A DNA stretch of 53,358 nt from a bacterium (GTDB taxonomy: Bacteria; UBP6; UBA1177), in the NCBI GenBank assembly GCA_022703485.1, contig JAKLDO010000009.1, forward strand, positions 1 to 53,358. The letters are read 5' to 3'. The notes beneath the pieces were generated by a model. It saw nothing but the letters and a program-made list of their open reading frames with translations. It was not told the origin of the DNA and did not search any database. The position numbers and the translations under genes are program-made. Positions 17,152-27,980 of this stretch are shown in pieces; the first letter of the stretch is position 1; every line of letters starts with the position of its first letter.

Positions 17152-17670
17152 ATGAGCACATTCATCTGCAAGATCTGCGGAGCCTGCTGTAAAGGGGAAG
17201 GCTCAGTATTCCTGTATCCTGAAGATGTCAGAAAAATATCGGGACATTTCAACATTTCCGTTCAGGATACCGTGGACAGATATATGGAATATGTGATGCT
17301 TGAGATAATTGAGAACACAGGTTCCTATATGTACATGCCTTATATGGTCCTGAAAAAAACATCGGAAAAATGCGTGTTTCTGGAAAAAAATGTCTGCTCG
17401 ATCAATTCCTCGAAGCCCTTTCAGTGCGCCCACACCCCCTTTGTAGCAGAATTCTTTTCTGATACTGAATGGAGGGAATCCATTAAAAAGAGCTGTCAGG
17501 CTGTAGCCGCAATGAAAGAATCAGATTACAAATCCTACAGCGAGATCGGTGAAAAGTCGGAAAAAGCTGAAAAAGAGTACTATTACCTGCTCAGAGAGAA
17601 CGGATTCAATCTCGAAAAAATACTAAGGATATCGCTGAAGGCTCCCAAGATCATCTCCAATGACGAATAA
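17152..17670 (+). CDS. YkgJ-family Cys-cluster (CxxCGACC) protein
   Basis: A 172-residue cytosolic protein with the N-terminal signature CKICGACCKGEG, followed by CVFLEKNVCSINSSKPFQC. This is the CxxCxxCC/UPF0153 (YkgJ) pattern thought to bind Zn or an Fe-S cluster. Biochemical function is unknown for the family. A GTG at 17146 would overlap the preceding stop as GTGA, but AAAGG is better spaced to the ATG at 17152. Same operon as the AMMECR1-like gene; mutS2 follows 32 nt later. Confidence 0.82.
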   Translation: MSTFICKICGACCKGEGSVFLYPEDVRKISGHFNISVQDTVDRYMEYVMLEIIENTGSYMYMPYMVLKKTSEKCVFLEKNVCSINSSKPFQCAHTPFVAEFFSDTEWRESIKKSCQAVAAMKESDYKSYSEIGEKSEKAEKEYYYLLRENGFNLEKILRISLKAPKIISNDE

Positions 17671-17702
17671 CCTTACCAAACATCTTTTTTACAGGCATCA
17701 TC

Positions 17703-20027
17703 ATGAACAGTGAATGGACATCAATAATTGACTGGATCTGCGAAAAATCGCTCTCATCCTCAGGAAAAAAATATCTTCATGCTATCAGACCGGTATCTGC
17801 AGAGACAGCATCAAGAGAATTCAGAATGATAAAGGAGACCGGGACACTTTTTGAAGCCGGTGCTAAAATATTCTCCTTCAGACTTGACCCGTTGAATGAA
17901 GTAATGACAGCCTTTGAGAACAATGATCCTCTTGAAGCGAAAGATTACCGTCTGATCGGTGATTTTCTCGGGACAGTTAGAAAGACCGGAGAAGAGATCT
18001 CACAGCAGAACTGGGCGGAAGAGGTTGCAGGACTTTTCAACTTTGAATACAACATCAGTTTTGAAATGACCATTAAACAGTCGATCAACGAAAAAGGCGA
18101 AGTAAGCTCAAATGCCACGCCTGAGCTTGCAAAAATACGGAAACAGCTCACCGATACGCATAAAAACATAGCCGTTGAAATAAAAAGAATGATCCAGAGC
18201 ACCGAGTACAGCGGCTTTCTTCAGGAAGACTGGTTCACGGTAAGAGATGACAGATATGTACTTCCCTTCAAATCAGTGTTCAAAAGAAAAATGAAAGGGG
18301 TCATTCACAACTACAGCAGAACGGGACAGACAGCTTTCCTTGAGCCTCTTCCCCTGATAGAGCACAACAATACACTGTCACTCCTTGCCGCGGCTGAACT
18401 TGAAGAAATAATAAAGATCCTCAAGGAACTCAGGGGACTTCTGCACAGAAATTACGGATATCTTGAAAAGTGTGTAAAAAGCGCTCTTCATCTCGAATCT
18501 CTCCACGCAAGATATAGATGGATGAAATCATATGACTGTTCGATACCTGAATTCAGCGATAAGGAGATGAGACTTGAAAATGCCTGGTACCCGCCTGTTT
18601 TTCTTAATGCCGGCAACAGCACAGTAAAAAACAGTTTTATTCTTGCAACTGATGAAAAGATCATGGTGATAAGCGGTCCCAATGCAGGAGGGAAGACTGT
18701 TGCTCTCAAAACAGTTTCCACTATAGCGGAACTTGCAATGAGAGGATTTCCTGTTCCTGCAAGTATAGCCAGAATCCCTTTCTTTGACAGCATCTTTTTC
18801 GTGCTCGGAGACAACCAGAGCGCAGCTGCGGGCGAATCGAGTTTTTCATCACACCTCAAACAGCTGTCTAACACTGCGGATTCAGCAACAGCCAAAAGCC
18901 TTGTACTGATAGATGAAATAGGCACGGGAACAGATCCTCTTCAGGGCGGAGCGATAGCAAGAGCGTATCTTGAGTTCATTGCAGACAAAGGGTGTTACAC
19001 GATCGTCACAAGCCACCTTGCGGAAGTTAAGTCGATAGCACTTGAGGACAGGCGTTTCATTCCGATAGCAATGGGATTTGATACTGAAAAGGACAGACCT
19101 ACATATAAATTCATATATAATCTTGTCGGAAGCAGCAATGCTCTGGCACTGGTTAAAAAGATCGGCTTCAACAGTGAGTTCGTCAAAAAACTTGAAAAAC
19201 TGCTCATGACCAGGAATGACGACATAGAACCGTTAATAAACAGACTCCGGAAAAAAGAGGATGAGCTTGACGAAATTAAGAACAGCCTCAGTATTCTTCA
19301 GGCACAGGCGCTGTCAGAAAAAGAAGAGGCCGCAAAGATCAGGGAACGGCTTGAGATAAAGGAAATGAATTTTGAGAAGGAACGACTCCATTCATTGAAA
19401 AAACTGGTTGAATTTGAAGAAGCTGAATTAAAAAAGAAAATATCTTCCGTTGATGCAAGAAAAGCGCCTGAAAAGGTCGCTCTCTTAAAAAAAGAGAAAG
19501 AAAACCTGCAGGATGCCATTAACCGCCAGAAAGTGAACCTTGACGAAAAGACAGGTGTGAAATTAACGGACAGCCTGGATTCTGTAATATTCGGCAAAAC
19601 CATAGTTTACGACAAGCTTCTTAAACTTGAAGGAATACTTCAGCAGATAAAAGGGACAAAAGCCGAATACCTGTGTAACGGCAAAAAACTTTTCTCTCCT
19701 CTGGAAAGGCTGATCGTAATAAATTTTGAAAAAGAGGTCCGGTCGTCAGGAAATAAAAATCAGATCGAGGCAAAATATGTCGAAACATGCGATGTAAGGG
19801 GTCTTTTCACCGAAGACGCAGCAGAAAAGATCGAAAAATCACTCGACACGGCATACGGCGGAGGAGCCGTATCTCTCACAATAGTTCACGGACACGGTTC
19901 CGGCAAGCTCAAGAAATTCATAAGAGACCTTCTTCCTGAATTTAGAAAACGGTACAATTTCACATTTGAACCCGGAAACAACGAGGAAGGAGGCGATGCC
20001 GTGACGGTAATACGCTTTAATAAATAA
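17703..20027 (+). CDS. mutS2: MutS2 family ATPase with Smr nuclease domain
   Basis: A 774-residue MutS2. The N-terminal clamp/core ends in the ATPase: Walker A GPNAGGKT (325-332), GESSFSSHLKQLS, Walker B LVLIDEIGTGTDP (about 400-412) and TSHLAEVK. A long coiled coil (about 495-600) follows, then the C-terminal Smr domain (CDVRGLFTEDA ... VHGHGSGKLKKFI). MutS2 suppresses homologous recombination and rescues collided ribosomes. The Smr motif reads DVRG instead of the common DLRG, a conservative change; HGxGxG is intact. The ribosome binding site is weak. Confidence 0.95.
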   Translation: MNSEWTSIIDWICEKSLSSSGKKYLHAIRPVSAETASREFRMIKETGTLFEAGAKIFSFRLDPLNEVMTAFENNDPLEAKDYRLIGDFLGTVRKTGEEISQQNWAEEVAGLFNFEYNISFEMTIKQSINEKGEVSSNATPELAKIRKQLTDTHKNIAVEIKRMIQSTEYSGFLQEDWFTVRDDRYVLPFKSVFKRKMKGVIHNYSRTGQTAFLEPLPLIEHNNTLSLLAAAELEEIIKILKELRGLLHRNYGYLEKCVKSALHLESLHARYRWMKSYDCSIPEFSDKEMRLENAWYPPVFLNAGNSTVKNSFILATDEKIMVISGPNAGGKTVALKTVSTIAELAMRGFPVPASIARIPFFDSIFFVLGDNQSAAAGESSFSSHLKQLSNTADSATAKSLVLIDEIGTGTDPLQGGAIARAYLEFIADKGCYTIVTSHLAEVKSIALEDRRFIPIAMGFDTEKDRPTYKFIYNLVGSSNALALVKKIGFNSEFVKKLEKLLMTRNDDIEPLINRLRKKEDELDEIKNSLSILQAQALSEKEEAAKIRERLEIKEMNFEKERLHSLKKLVEFEEAELKKKISSVDARKAPEKVALLKKEKENLQDAINRQKVNLDEKTGVKLTDSLDSVIFGKTIVYDKLLKLEGILQQIKGTKAEYLCNGKKLFSPLERLIVINFEKEVRSSGNKNQIEAKYVETCDVRGLFTEDAAEKIEKSLDTAYGGGAVSLTIVHGHGSGKLKKFIRDLLPEFRKRYNFTFEPGNNEEGGDAVTVIRFNK

Positions 20028-20086
20028 ACCCGGGGGCAGCGATTTTATAATACCGCAACTCCAGATTATAGGACAAAATAATCCCA

Positions 20087-20104
20087 ATTAGCTGTTTTGC
20101 TAAT
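20087..20104. promoter_or_regulatory. Palindrome ATTAGC-N6-GCTAAT, candidate TetR operator
   Basis: A perfect inverted repeat (20087-20092/20099-20104) sits 9 bp upstream of the -35 box of the TetR-family gene. Placement and symmetry fit autoregulation. No T-run follows, so it is not an obvious terminator for mutS2. Confidence 0.45.
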
Positions 20105-20113
20105 CCAATCTAC

Positions 20114-20141
20114 TTGAATTCCTTGACTTTTTCAGTAATAT
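20114..20141 (+). promoter_or_regulatory. Promoter of the TetR-family regulator
   Basis: TTGAAT (20114-20119), 16-bp spacer, TAATAT (20136-20141), about 34 nt before the ATG at 20176. Confidence 0.5.
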
Positions 20142-20175
20142 CGGTTCGTTTTATGTTATTAAAAGAGGTTAAAAA

Positions 20176-20706
20176 ATGACTTTCCAGACCCACTTTACGA
20201 AAGAGCAGATCGTTGATTCCGCTATCAGGCTTATGTACAGCAAATCGAATAGAGACATAAGCCTTAAGGAACTTTCCGAGGTTACAGGCATTGTGGCTCC
20301 TGTATTCTACAATTATTTCAAGGGTATTGATGAAATAAACGATATGGCATACAAAAAAATTGAGAACGGCATTCTGGAAGCCATTAATGTAAAGCTTCCT
20401 GCGTCAATGCCATCATACGAAAAAGCGTTGACTATCGTCTACAATCTTGTGAAATATGTCGAACAGACAGGTATATCTACAATTATTCTTCTTGAAAAAG
20501 AAAACCGCAAGATCAATACAGCTCCTTTGAAAGATAAACTGACAGATCTTTTTACAGGAATTAAAAATCTGAAACACGACCCGTATTTTTCTGTCGGCAT
20601 GCTCCTTCATATGGTGTCTGCGAATATTGAATACTCAAGAACATCAGGAAAAACCCTGCCGGATGATTTTGTTGAAAAAGTTTTCAAGACCTACATTCTT
20701 AGCTGA
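20176..20706 (+). CDS. TetR/AcrR-family transcriptional regulator
   Basis: A 176-residue regulator with an N-terminal helix-turn-helix (KEQIVDSAIRLMYSKSNRDISLKELSEVTGIVAPVFYNYFKGIDEI) in the usual TetR position and a helical C-terminal ligand/dimer domain. The targets are not evident. It is convergent with the VWA lipoprotein (stops 6 nt apart), and the dyad upstream of its own promoter suggests self-control. AGAGG precedes the ATG. Slightly shorter than typical (~190-200). Confidence 0.88.
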   Translation: MTFQTHFTKEQIVDSAIRLMYSKSNRDISLKELSEVTGIVAPVFYNYFKGIDEINDMAYKKIENGILEAINVKLPASMPSYEKALTIVYNLVKYVEQTGISTIILLEKENRKINTAPLKDKLTDLFTGIKNLKHDPYFSVGMLLHMVSANIEYSRTSGKTLPDDFVEKVFKTYILS

Positions 20707-20712
20707 CAGTAT

Positions 20713-22566
<1,854 letters not shown>

Positions 22567-22587
22567 TTTAATCTCCTTTGGCAGGTA

Positions 22588-25500
22588 TCATTCTATAAAA
22601 ACTATACTGCAACCTTTTTTGCCTTTTTCCGGCTCTTTTGAGACATCCTGGTCTTCATTTTCAGGAACATCTCCATCGGTCATAGATCCGTCAATAAATT
22701 CTATATCTTCATCATTAATGCTGTCATCCTGACTTTCATCTGCCGTTTCATCTGCCGTTTCGTCTGCCGCTTCATCCGGAATGACATCAACGGTTTCATC
22801 AGATACCTCATCAGGAGTCATGCTGTCATCAATTTCATCCGGATCTTCGTTATCAGAAGTATCATCGGATATTTCCGTGTCAGGATCTTCATCCGGGATC
22901 TCGGCAGGCGAAATGCTGAATTTTTTGAGTACCTTTTCCATTATCGATCTTTTTGTTTCAAGGTTAAGAATGGTTTCAAAAGGGAACCCTAGAACAGCAA
23001 CTTTTTTATCGGAAGTCGAAGTAATGATCCCTGCTCCTGAAGCTGAACCTTCATCATAATACATGATCTGGGAACCTTCGACCGTGAACGGTTCTATCAC
23101 ATCAGCATAGTCAGCCTGATAAAAATATGTTCCGTCATCAAAAAGACCGTCAAGACCTGCAAAATCGCCAGTTCCTTTGAAAGTATAAAGACCCGATGAA
23201 TCATCTATGTACTGGACATTCAGAACTTCATTGTAGAACTGCGTATCGTCGACGCTTCCTTTTTCAACGAGGTCCCACCCTATTTCTGAACCGCTCACGA
23301 AGAACGCTCCGCCGTCCTGAATGAACTGAGCAATGATACCCTGCTCAGGGGATGAAAATGTTGTATCTGCAGAAGACTGTTCTCCTGAATACCAGATGAC
23401 AGCTTCGTATTTTGACAGGTCAACCACTGACAGGGCGCTTTTTTGTGCATGGTCCACAGAAAAACCGAGAGGGCTGAGTACTTTGGCATATTCAATGAAA
23501 TAATTAAAACTGTTAATGTATTCAAGTATGTATCTATTACTTCCCGAAGTGCCGAGATTAAATCTCGGAGTGTTGGCATCCGCTCTTTCAAAACCGTCAA
23601 CGACAAGTATCTGGGAAGCCCTGCCTGAATAGACAACACCGGAAGTAACGCTCGGGAATGACACTCCGCCGTCATTATAAGCTATGACCCTGTAATATGC
23701 CGGACCTTCTGAAATTTCATCTGTGAACTGAAAAACATTACCGGCATCGACTCCTGTATCGAACGAGAAACCGTCCAGACTTTTCTGTACGATATACCCT
23801 GTTGCAGGATGTCCGAGATGAAATTCCGCATCTGTCAACGGAGCCTCCCAGAAAAGTGTCACAGAACCTTCAGCAGTCACTTCTGTTCTAAGTTCTACGG
23901 GAGGACCGGGGAGATAAACAGGATCGTAACTGTCCCTGTCGGCAAAATATTTTACAACAGCTTGATATGCGGCTCTTGCGGCAATGTCCCGGAATTCAGG
24001 ATTCCTAAGCATCATCGAATCAGCGGCATTATCATGAAAGGCCAGTTCCACAAGACATGATGGCATTTCATTATTATGTGAAGGGTTTATTTCACCGAAA
24101 TATGCGCTGTAAAGACCTCCTCCGTATTCATACCATGACGGATCGAACAAAGCTTGGACAGCATCAAGTATCCTGTTGTGGACCAGTTCTGCAAGAGCCG
24201 GACTTCCCGAAGCCGCTTCAGTCGTGACATAAGTAGTCCCAGGATCATCACTGCTGTAGATATATGTCGATATTCCTCTTGAATTTCCGTTGTATGCATT
24301 GGAATGCCACGAAATAAAGACAGAATCGTCTGTTCCGGCCTCATTCTCCCATGCGGCCCAGCGGCTTCTTGCAGTTACATCCGAAGTCCTGTCGTCGACA
24401 AATGACTGATATACCGTTTCAGGAGCGCCTAAGAACTGTGCGTGAAGTTTGGCGGACTCTTCCCACCTCGGTTTTCCTGAAGTGTTGCTTCCGCGGCTTA
24501 TCAAGGCATCTCCTCCTCCGAATCTGACAGCATCAGCTATCAGTATCGAGCCGCTTTCTGCATCATTGTTCTTATTCAGCACCACATTTCCCGACATCCC
24601 TTTCTTAAAATGGAACTTTCCGAGGTCCACCCATGTACTTCCGTGATGCTGCTGGTTGACCGTGATGTCTGTTGTTCCGCCTGCATGAGTAACTGTATAG
24701 ACAGCTTTTTGCGCTCTGTCTGTATATGTTTTATAACTCACATAGACATGATATCCCCCTTCTTCAGGTATGTCGGGGGTCCATTTTGCCCAAACGCCGT
24801 CTCCTGCCGCTGCATAACGGTATTTTCCGCTCTCAAACACTTTTGTGTTCACATCAACTGGATAGTCAGTCCTGCCGTAACCCTTTCCGGAAGCGGTTTC
24901 AGCCCATGTTCCGTTTTCCTCGTATGTTCCGTTCTCAGGATAAGAGTTCCCGTCAGCGTCATCCACTATGACCATGTTCTCATTCCTGTCGGTCTCTCTT
25001 GCCGAAAATACAAGCGCTCCGGCGTTCTGCAGATAAGGTACAAGAAAGTAACTTACTATTTCCGTGTTCGAATCATCCTCTCTCATTCCCTGAGTCACGC
25101 CGCGCTGAGTTCCCCATGTAAGAGAATCAGTATCATAGACCCAGCCGTGACCCGGACTTACAAAAACTGTCTTTCCGCTCAGTCCGCCCTGTATGTTCCC
25201 GTAGATCTTTTCAGGAACGAGCGATCTTCTGACTGCAGTTTTTACACCTTCTTTCACAGGAACGGGCGGCAGATCAGGCAGATATTCAAGTATTGATCTG
25301 TAGTCTTCTGAAGCGCTTTTTCTGACATAAATGAATATACCTTTTAGATCAAGCTTTGATTCCACCATCAGCGCCAGATAATGTCTGTTGAGCATTTCAA
25401 GCGAAAGATCATCGAGTTTGTCCAGCCACTTTCCGGCAACTGTAAGATAAAGCGACACTTTTTTATAATCTGTATCTATCACAGCCTTGTCAGCAGTCAC

Positions 25501-25608
25501 AGAAGAATTGTAACTCTGTTTGAAAACGGCCGTGTTTATCTCAAACCGGGCACCGCCGGCCGAAATAACCCACAGGAACACAATTACAGCAACTGTATTT
25601 CTTCTCAT
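22588..25608 (-). CDS. Secreted Zn N-acetylmuramoyl-L-alanine amidase with inserted golvesin-like domain
   Basis: A 1006-residue exported protein with a signal peptide (about 1-20). An Amidase_3-type domain (about 145-545) carries H154 (SPGHG), E183 (SNTEIV), H435 (SWHSNA) and E521 (LVELAFHDN), the expected Zn and catalytic residues. It is interrupted at about 222-366 by a golvesin/carbohydrate-binding-like beta domain (VWAKWTPDIPEEGGYHVYVSY ... VVLNKNNDAESGSILIADAVRF). An FN3-like domain (about 565-650) and a ThuA/GATase-like alpha/beta domain (YAKVLSPLGFSVD ... VIWYSGEQ ... VLGFPFETI) follow. A long Asp/Glu tail ends in KKGCSIVFIE. It probably cleaves peptidoglycan or processes cell-surface material. 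Middle gene of the minus-strand operon. Confidence 0.85.
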   Translation of the reverse strand: MRRNTVAVIVFLWVISAGGARFEINTAVFKQSYNSSVTADKAVIDTDYKKVSLYLTVAGKWLDKLDDLSLEMLNRHYLALMVESKLDLKGIFIYVRKSASEDYRSILEYLPDLPPVPVKEGVKTAVRRSLVPEKIYGNIQGGLSGKTVFVSPGHGWVYDTDSLTWGTQRGVTQGMREDDSNTEIVSYFLVPYLQNAGALVFSARETDRNENMVIVDDADGNSYPENGTYEENGTWAETASGKGYGRTDYPVDVNTKVFESGKYRYAAAGDGVWAKWTPDIPEEGGYHVYVSYKTYTDRAQKAVYTVTHAGGTTDITVNQQHHGSTWVDLGKFHFKKGMSGNVVLNKNNDAESGSILIADAVRFGGGDALISRGSNTSGKPRWEESAKLHAQFLGAPETVYQSFVDDRTSDVTARSRWAAWENEAGTDDSVFISWHSNAYNGNSRGISTYIYSSDDPGTTYVTTEAASGSPALAELVHNRILDAVQALFDPSWYEYGGGLYSAYFGEINPSHNNEMPSCLVELAFHDNAADSMMLRNPEFRDIAARAAYQAVVKYFADRDSYDPVYLPGPPVELRTEVTAEGSVTLFWEAPLTDAEFHLGHPATGYIVQKSLDGFSFDTGVDAGNVFQFTDEISEGPAYYRVIAYNDGGVSFPSVTSGVVYSGRASQILVVDGFERADANTPRFNLGTSGSNRYILEYINSFNYFIEYAKVLSPLGFSVDHAQKSALSVVDLSKYEAVIWYSGEQSSADTTFSSPEQGIIAQFIQDGGAFFVSGSEIGWDLVEKGSVDDTQFYNEVLNVQYIDDSSGLYTFKGTGDFAGLDGLFDDGTYFYQADYADVIEPFTVEGSQIMYYDEGSASGAGIITSTSDKKVAVLGFPFETILNLETKRSIMEKVLKKFSISPAEIPDEDPDTEISDDTSDNEDPDEIDDSMTPDEVSDETVDVIPDEAADETADETADESQDDSINDEDIEFIDGSMTDGDVPENEDQDVSKEPEKGKKGCSIVFIE

Positions 25609-25659
25609 TTTCCCGACTCCGCCAGATATTTCAGATCTTATATTACTTTTTGAGACGAT

Positions 25660-27831
25660 CTAATATTCGTAACAGCCCATGTCGAAACCGGCACCTGAGG
25701 GTCTTGTTTTCTTATCAAGGTCTGTCACAGGATTTGATGCATCAGTGTAAGCAGTATCAATGCAGGGAGAACCTGTGTTGAGGTGGTAGTCATTATTAGC
25801 GCGGTCGACAAACGCCGGGTCTGCATTGATGTTGCCTGTACCGGAATATCCGCCTTGAAATAATGAATAAGACACATTGGTCTTTGAATTCGTGTTGTTC
25901 TGGGTCTGATTGCACGGGGAGTTTCCGTGAACTATCGAATCGATGACATTTGCAGTGCCTGAATCATAGTTGTGTATGCCGGAACCTGTATTACTGCATG
26001 AAGATCCGGTCGTGTTGTCTGCAAGTGTTGAAAAAACAAGGTTTGCAGTAGACCCGTCCCTTGTATAAAGCCCTCCGCCGTAGTTCTTGGCATTATTTTT
26101 GTAGATAAGTGAATTGACAATGGTCCCTGTCGCATCGACATCAAGCGCTATCGCTCCGCCGCGGCACTCGGTTCCGCCTTTGCAGTTATTGGAACTGAAC
26201 TTGGAATTTATAACCTGCGCAGTAGAGTTGACGACTGAAAGCCCTGCACCAACCACAGTAGCCTCATTGGAAGTGAAAACATCTCCGTCAAAAGTCACAT
26301 TCGTCTTATTAGATGCATGCACTCCGCCTCCGGTACCTGCGACATTGGAAGAAAAATCATTCCCTGAGAAAGCCGCACTTGCAACATTATTGAACTCCAC
26401 TCCGCCGCCATTGTTGCCGGCGCTGTTGCCGTTGAAGACATTACCTGAGAATGTGACATTCCCCCCTTCAACCCTGACTGCGCCGCCCCAGTTCTCACTG
26501 TAATTTGCATTGAAAGTATTATTATTGAAAGCAAGAGAGACCGGCATATACGCAAAAACGGCTCCGCCTGAAGCGCTTCCGTTCTCGACCTGCGTCGCCT
26601 GATTGCTCTCGAATGTGCAATATAACACCGTGACATTGCCTGCTGAAACATATAAAGCTCCGCCGAATGAACCGGCACTGCTGTCGCCTATACCGTCATC
26701 GGAACCGTTCTCTACTTTATTTCCGGTGAAACGGCAGTTAGATATTGTCACATCCGATTCGACCACCGCCAGAGCACCGCCTTTGGCTTCATAACCGGCT
26801 GAACCTGTCGTCTGTCCGATAGCGGAATTGGATTCGAATATGACATTATTTACGGTAAAGGCTGATGAACCTTCAACATACATGCCGCCGCCGTAATTAG
26901 CCTGCGAACCGTTATTCACATTGCCGTAAATTTTCAATCCGTCGATGGTCGCACCTGAAACACTTGCAGCTGAAACTATGTTATCAAGAGTAGCTGCTGA
27001 ACCGTCAAGAACAGTCAGGGACGCGTCATCGCTTCTTGCATCCTTTACGCCGGTGAACCCTCCTTTAACGAAGACATTTGAAACCATCGGAATGACTGCA
27101 GAGACAGCATAGTTCCCCTGAGCTATCCATACTTCGCAATTTGTGACATCACCGGACGAAACAGCGCTTCCCGCTGAAGCAACAGCGTCAGCAACACTGC
27201 TGTATGCCGTGTTCCATGAAAGACCGTCAGAAACCGTTGAAACAGCCGTTGAAACGAATCTTACGCATATTGAACAGTCACTGCCTGCAAAACCGCCTTC
27301 ACAGCAGACCCCGCCCGATTCAGAGCAGAAATTGTCTCCGCAGGGATATGAACTTCCCGAAATACACTCACCTTTATCATTGCAGGCATCATCGCCGTTA
27401 CAGAAAACTTCATCATCACACAAGGTGTTGAGCGGCCTGTTCTCTGTTTCACATTTCCCGTCATTGCACACGCCTTTTACGCATTCACCATCGAGGACGG
27501 AACACTCTTCATCCTTTTCACAATCCGGCGGAATTACAATATCATCATCGCCTGTCACTTCATCGTTTGCAGTGTCACCAGTGTCAGATGAGTCAGGATT
27601 TGAATTATCATCACCGGTATCACCTGAATCATTTACAGTGTCATCGTTCACTGTGCCATCCTCATCCTGAACTGTATCTCCGGTCTCCTCATCGGTATCG
27701 TTGCCGGAATCGCTGTCAGAAACACTGTCTTCATCAACTGTTTTGCCTATATGGATCTTTTTTGAACCGTCGCATGCTGAAAAAAGAGCAATAATAACAA
27801 AAAAAGCCATCAACAATTTCAAATCTCTCAT
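25660..27831 (-). CDS. Beta-helix lipoprotein with EGF-like Cys region
   Basis: A 723-residue lipoprotein with lipobox FSAC (Cys20), then DGSKK and an acidic Asp/Ser/Thr linker to about residue 100. A Cys-rich EGF-like block follows (CEKDEECSVLDGECVKGVC ... CCEGGFAGSDCSICVRFV). From about residue 195 it is a right-handed parallel beta-helix with repeated NN.F..N...GGG motifs (GGGMYVEGSSAFTVNNVIF, GGGVEFNNVASAAFSGNDF). It ends TRPSGAGFDMGCYEY, the closing motif of choice-of-anchor-Q/PbH1 surface proteins. Likely surface-exposed binding or polysaccharide-acting protein; no catalytic residues can be assigned. First gene of the minus operon, with a good TTGACC/TAGAAT promoter. Confidence 0.88.
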   Translation of the reverse strand: MRDLKLLMAFFVIIALFSACDGSKKIHIGKTVDEDSVSDSDSGNDTDEETGDTVQDEDGTVNDDTVNDSGDTGDDNSNPDSSDTGDTANDEVTGDDDIVIPPDCEKDEECSVLDGECVKGVCNDGKCETENRPLNTLCDDEVFCNGDDACNDKGECISGSSYPCGDNFCSESGGVCCEGGFAGSDCSICVRFVSTAVSTVSDGLSWNTAYSSVADAVASAGSAVSSGDVTNCEVWIAQGNYAVSAVIPMVSNVFVKGGFTGVKDARSDDASLTVLDGSAATLDNIVSAASVSGATIDGLKIYGNVNNGSQANYGGGMYVEGSSAFTVNNVIFESNSAIGQTTGSAGYEAKGGALAVVESDVTISNCRFTGNKVENGSDDGIGDSSAGSFGGALYVSAGNVTVLYCTFESNQATQVENGSASGGAVFAYMPVSLAFNNNTFNANYSENWGGAVRVEGGNVTFSGNVFNGNSAGNNGGGVEFNNVASAAFSGNDFSSNVAGTGGGVHASNKTNVTFDGDVFTSNEATVVGAGLSVVNSTAQVINSKFSSNNCKGGTECRGGAIALDVDATGTIVNSLIYKNNAKNYGGGLYTRDGSTANLVFSTLADNTTGSSCSNTGSGIHNYDSGTANVIDSIVHGNSPCNQTQNNTNSKTNVSYSLFQGGYSGTGNINADPAFVDRANNDYHLNTGSPCIDTAYTDASNPVTDLDKKTRPSGAGFDMGCYEY

Positions 27832-27870
27832 ATTTTCCTCCGCTTGAACACTTACTGCAACTGACTGGAA

Positions 27871-27898
27871 ATTCTATCACAACTGAAAAAAAGGTCAA
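27871..27898 (-). promoter_or_regulatory. Promoter of the minus-strand surface-protein operon
   Basis: Minus strand: TTGACC (27898-27893), 16-bp spacer, TAGAAT (27876-27871). It serves the beta-helix lipoprotein, amidase and VWA lipoprotein genes. Confidence 0.6.
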
Positions 27899-27906
27899 AC
27901 GACTTT

Positions 27907-27934
27907 TTGACATACTTTACATTATTTGTAGAAT
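27907..27934 (+). promoter_or_regulatory. Promoter of the TSP3 lipoprotein gene
   Basis: TTGACA (27907-27912), 16-bp spacer, TAGAAT (27929-27934). Its -35 box is 8 bp from the divergent promoter's -35 box, so one regulator between them could control both surface operons. Confidence 0.7.
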
Positions 27935-27980
27935 GAAGTCGAAAAGTTGGCTGTTTTTAAACAATTTTATGGAGATACAA

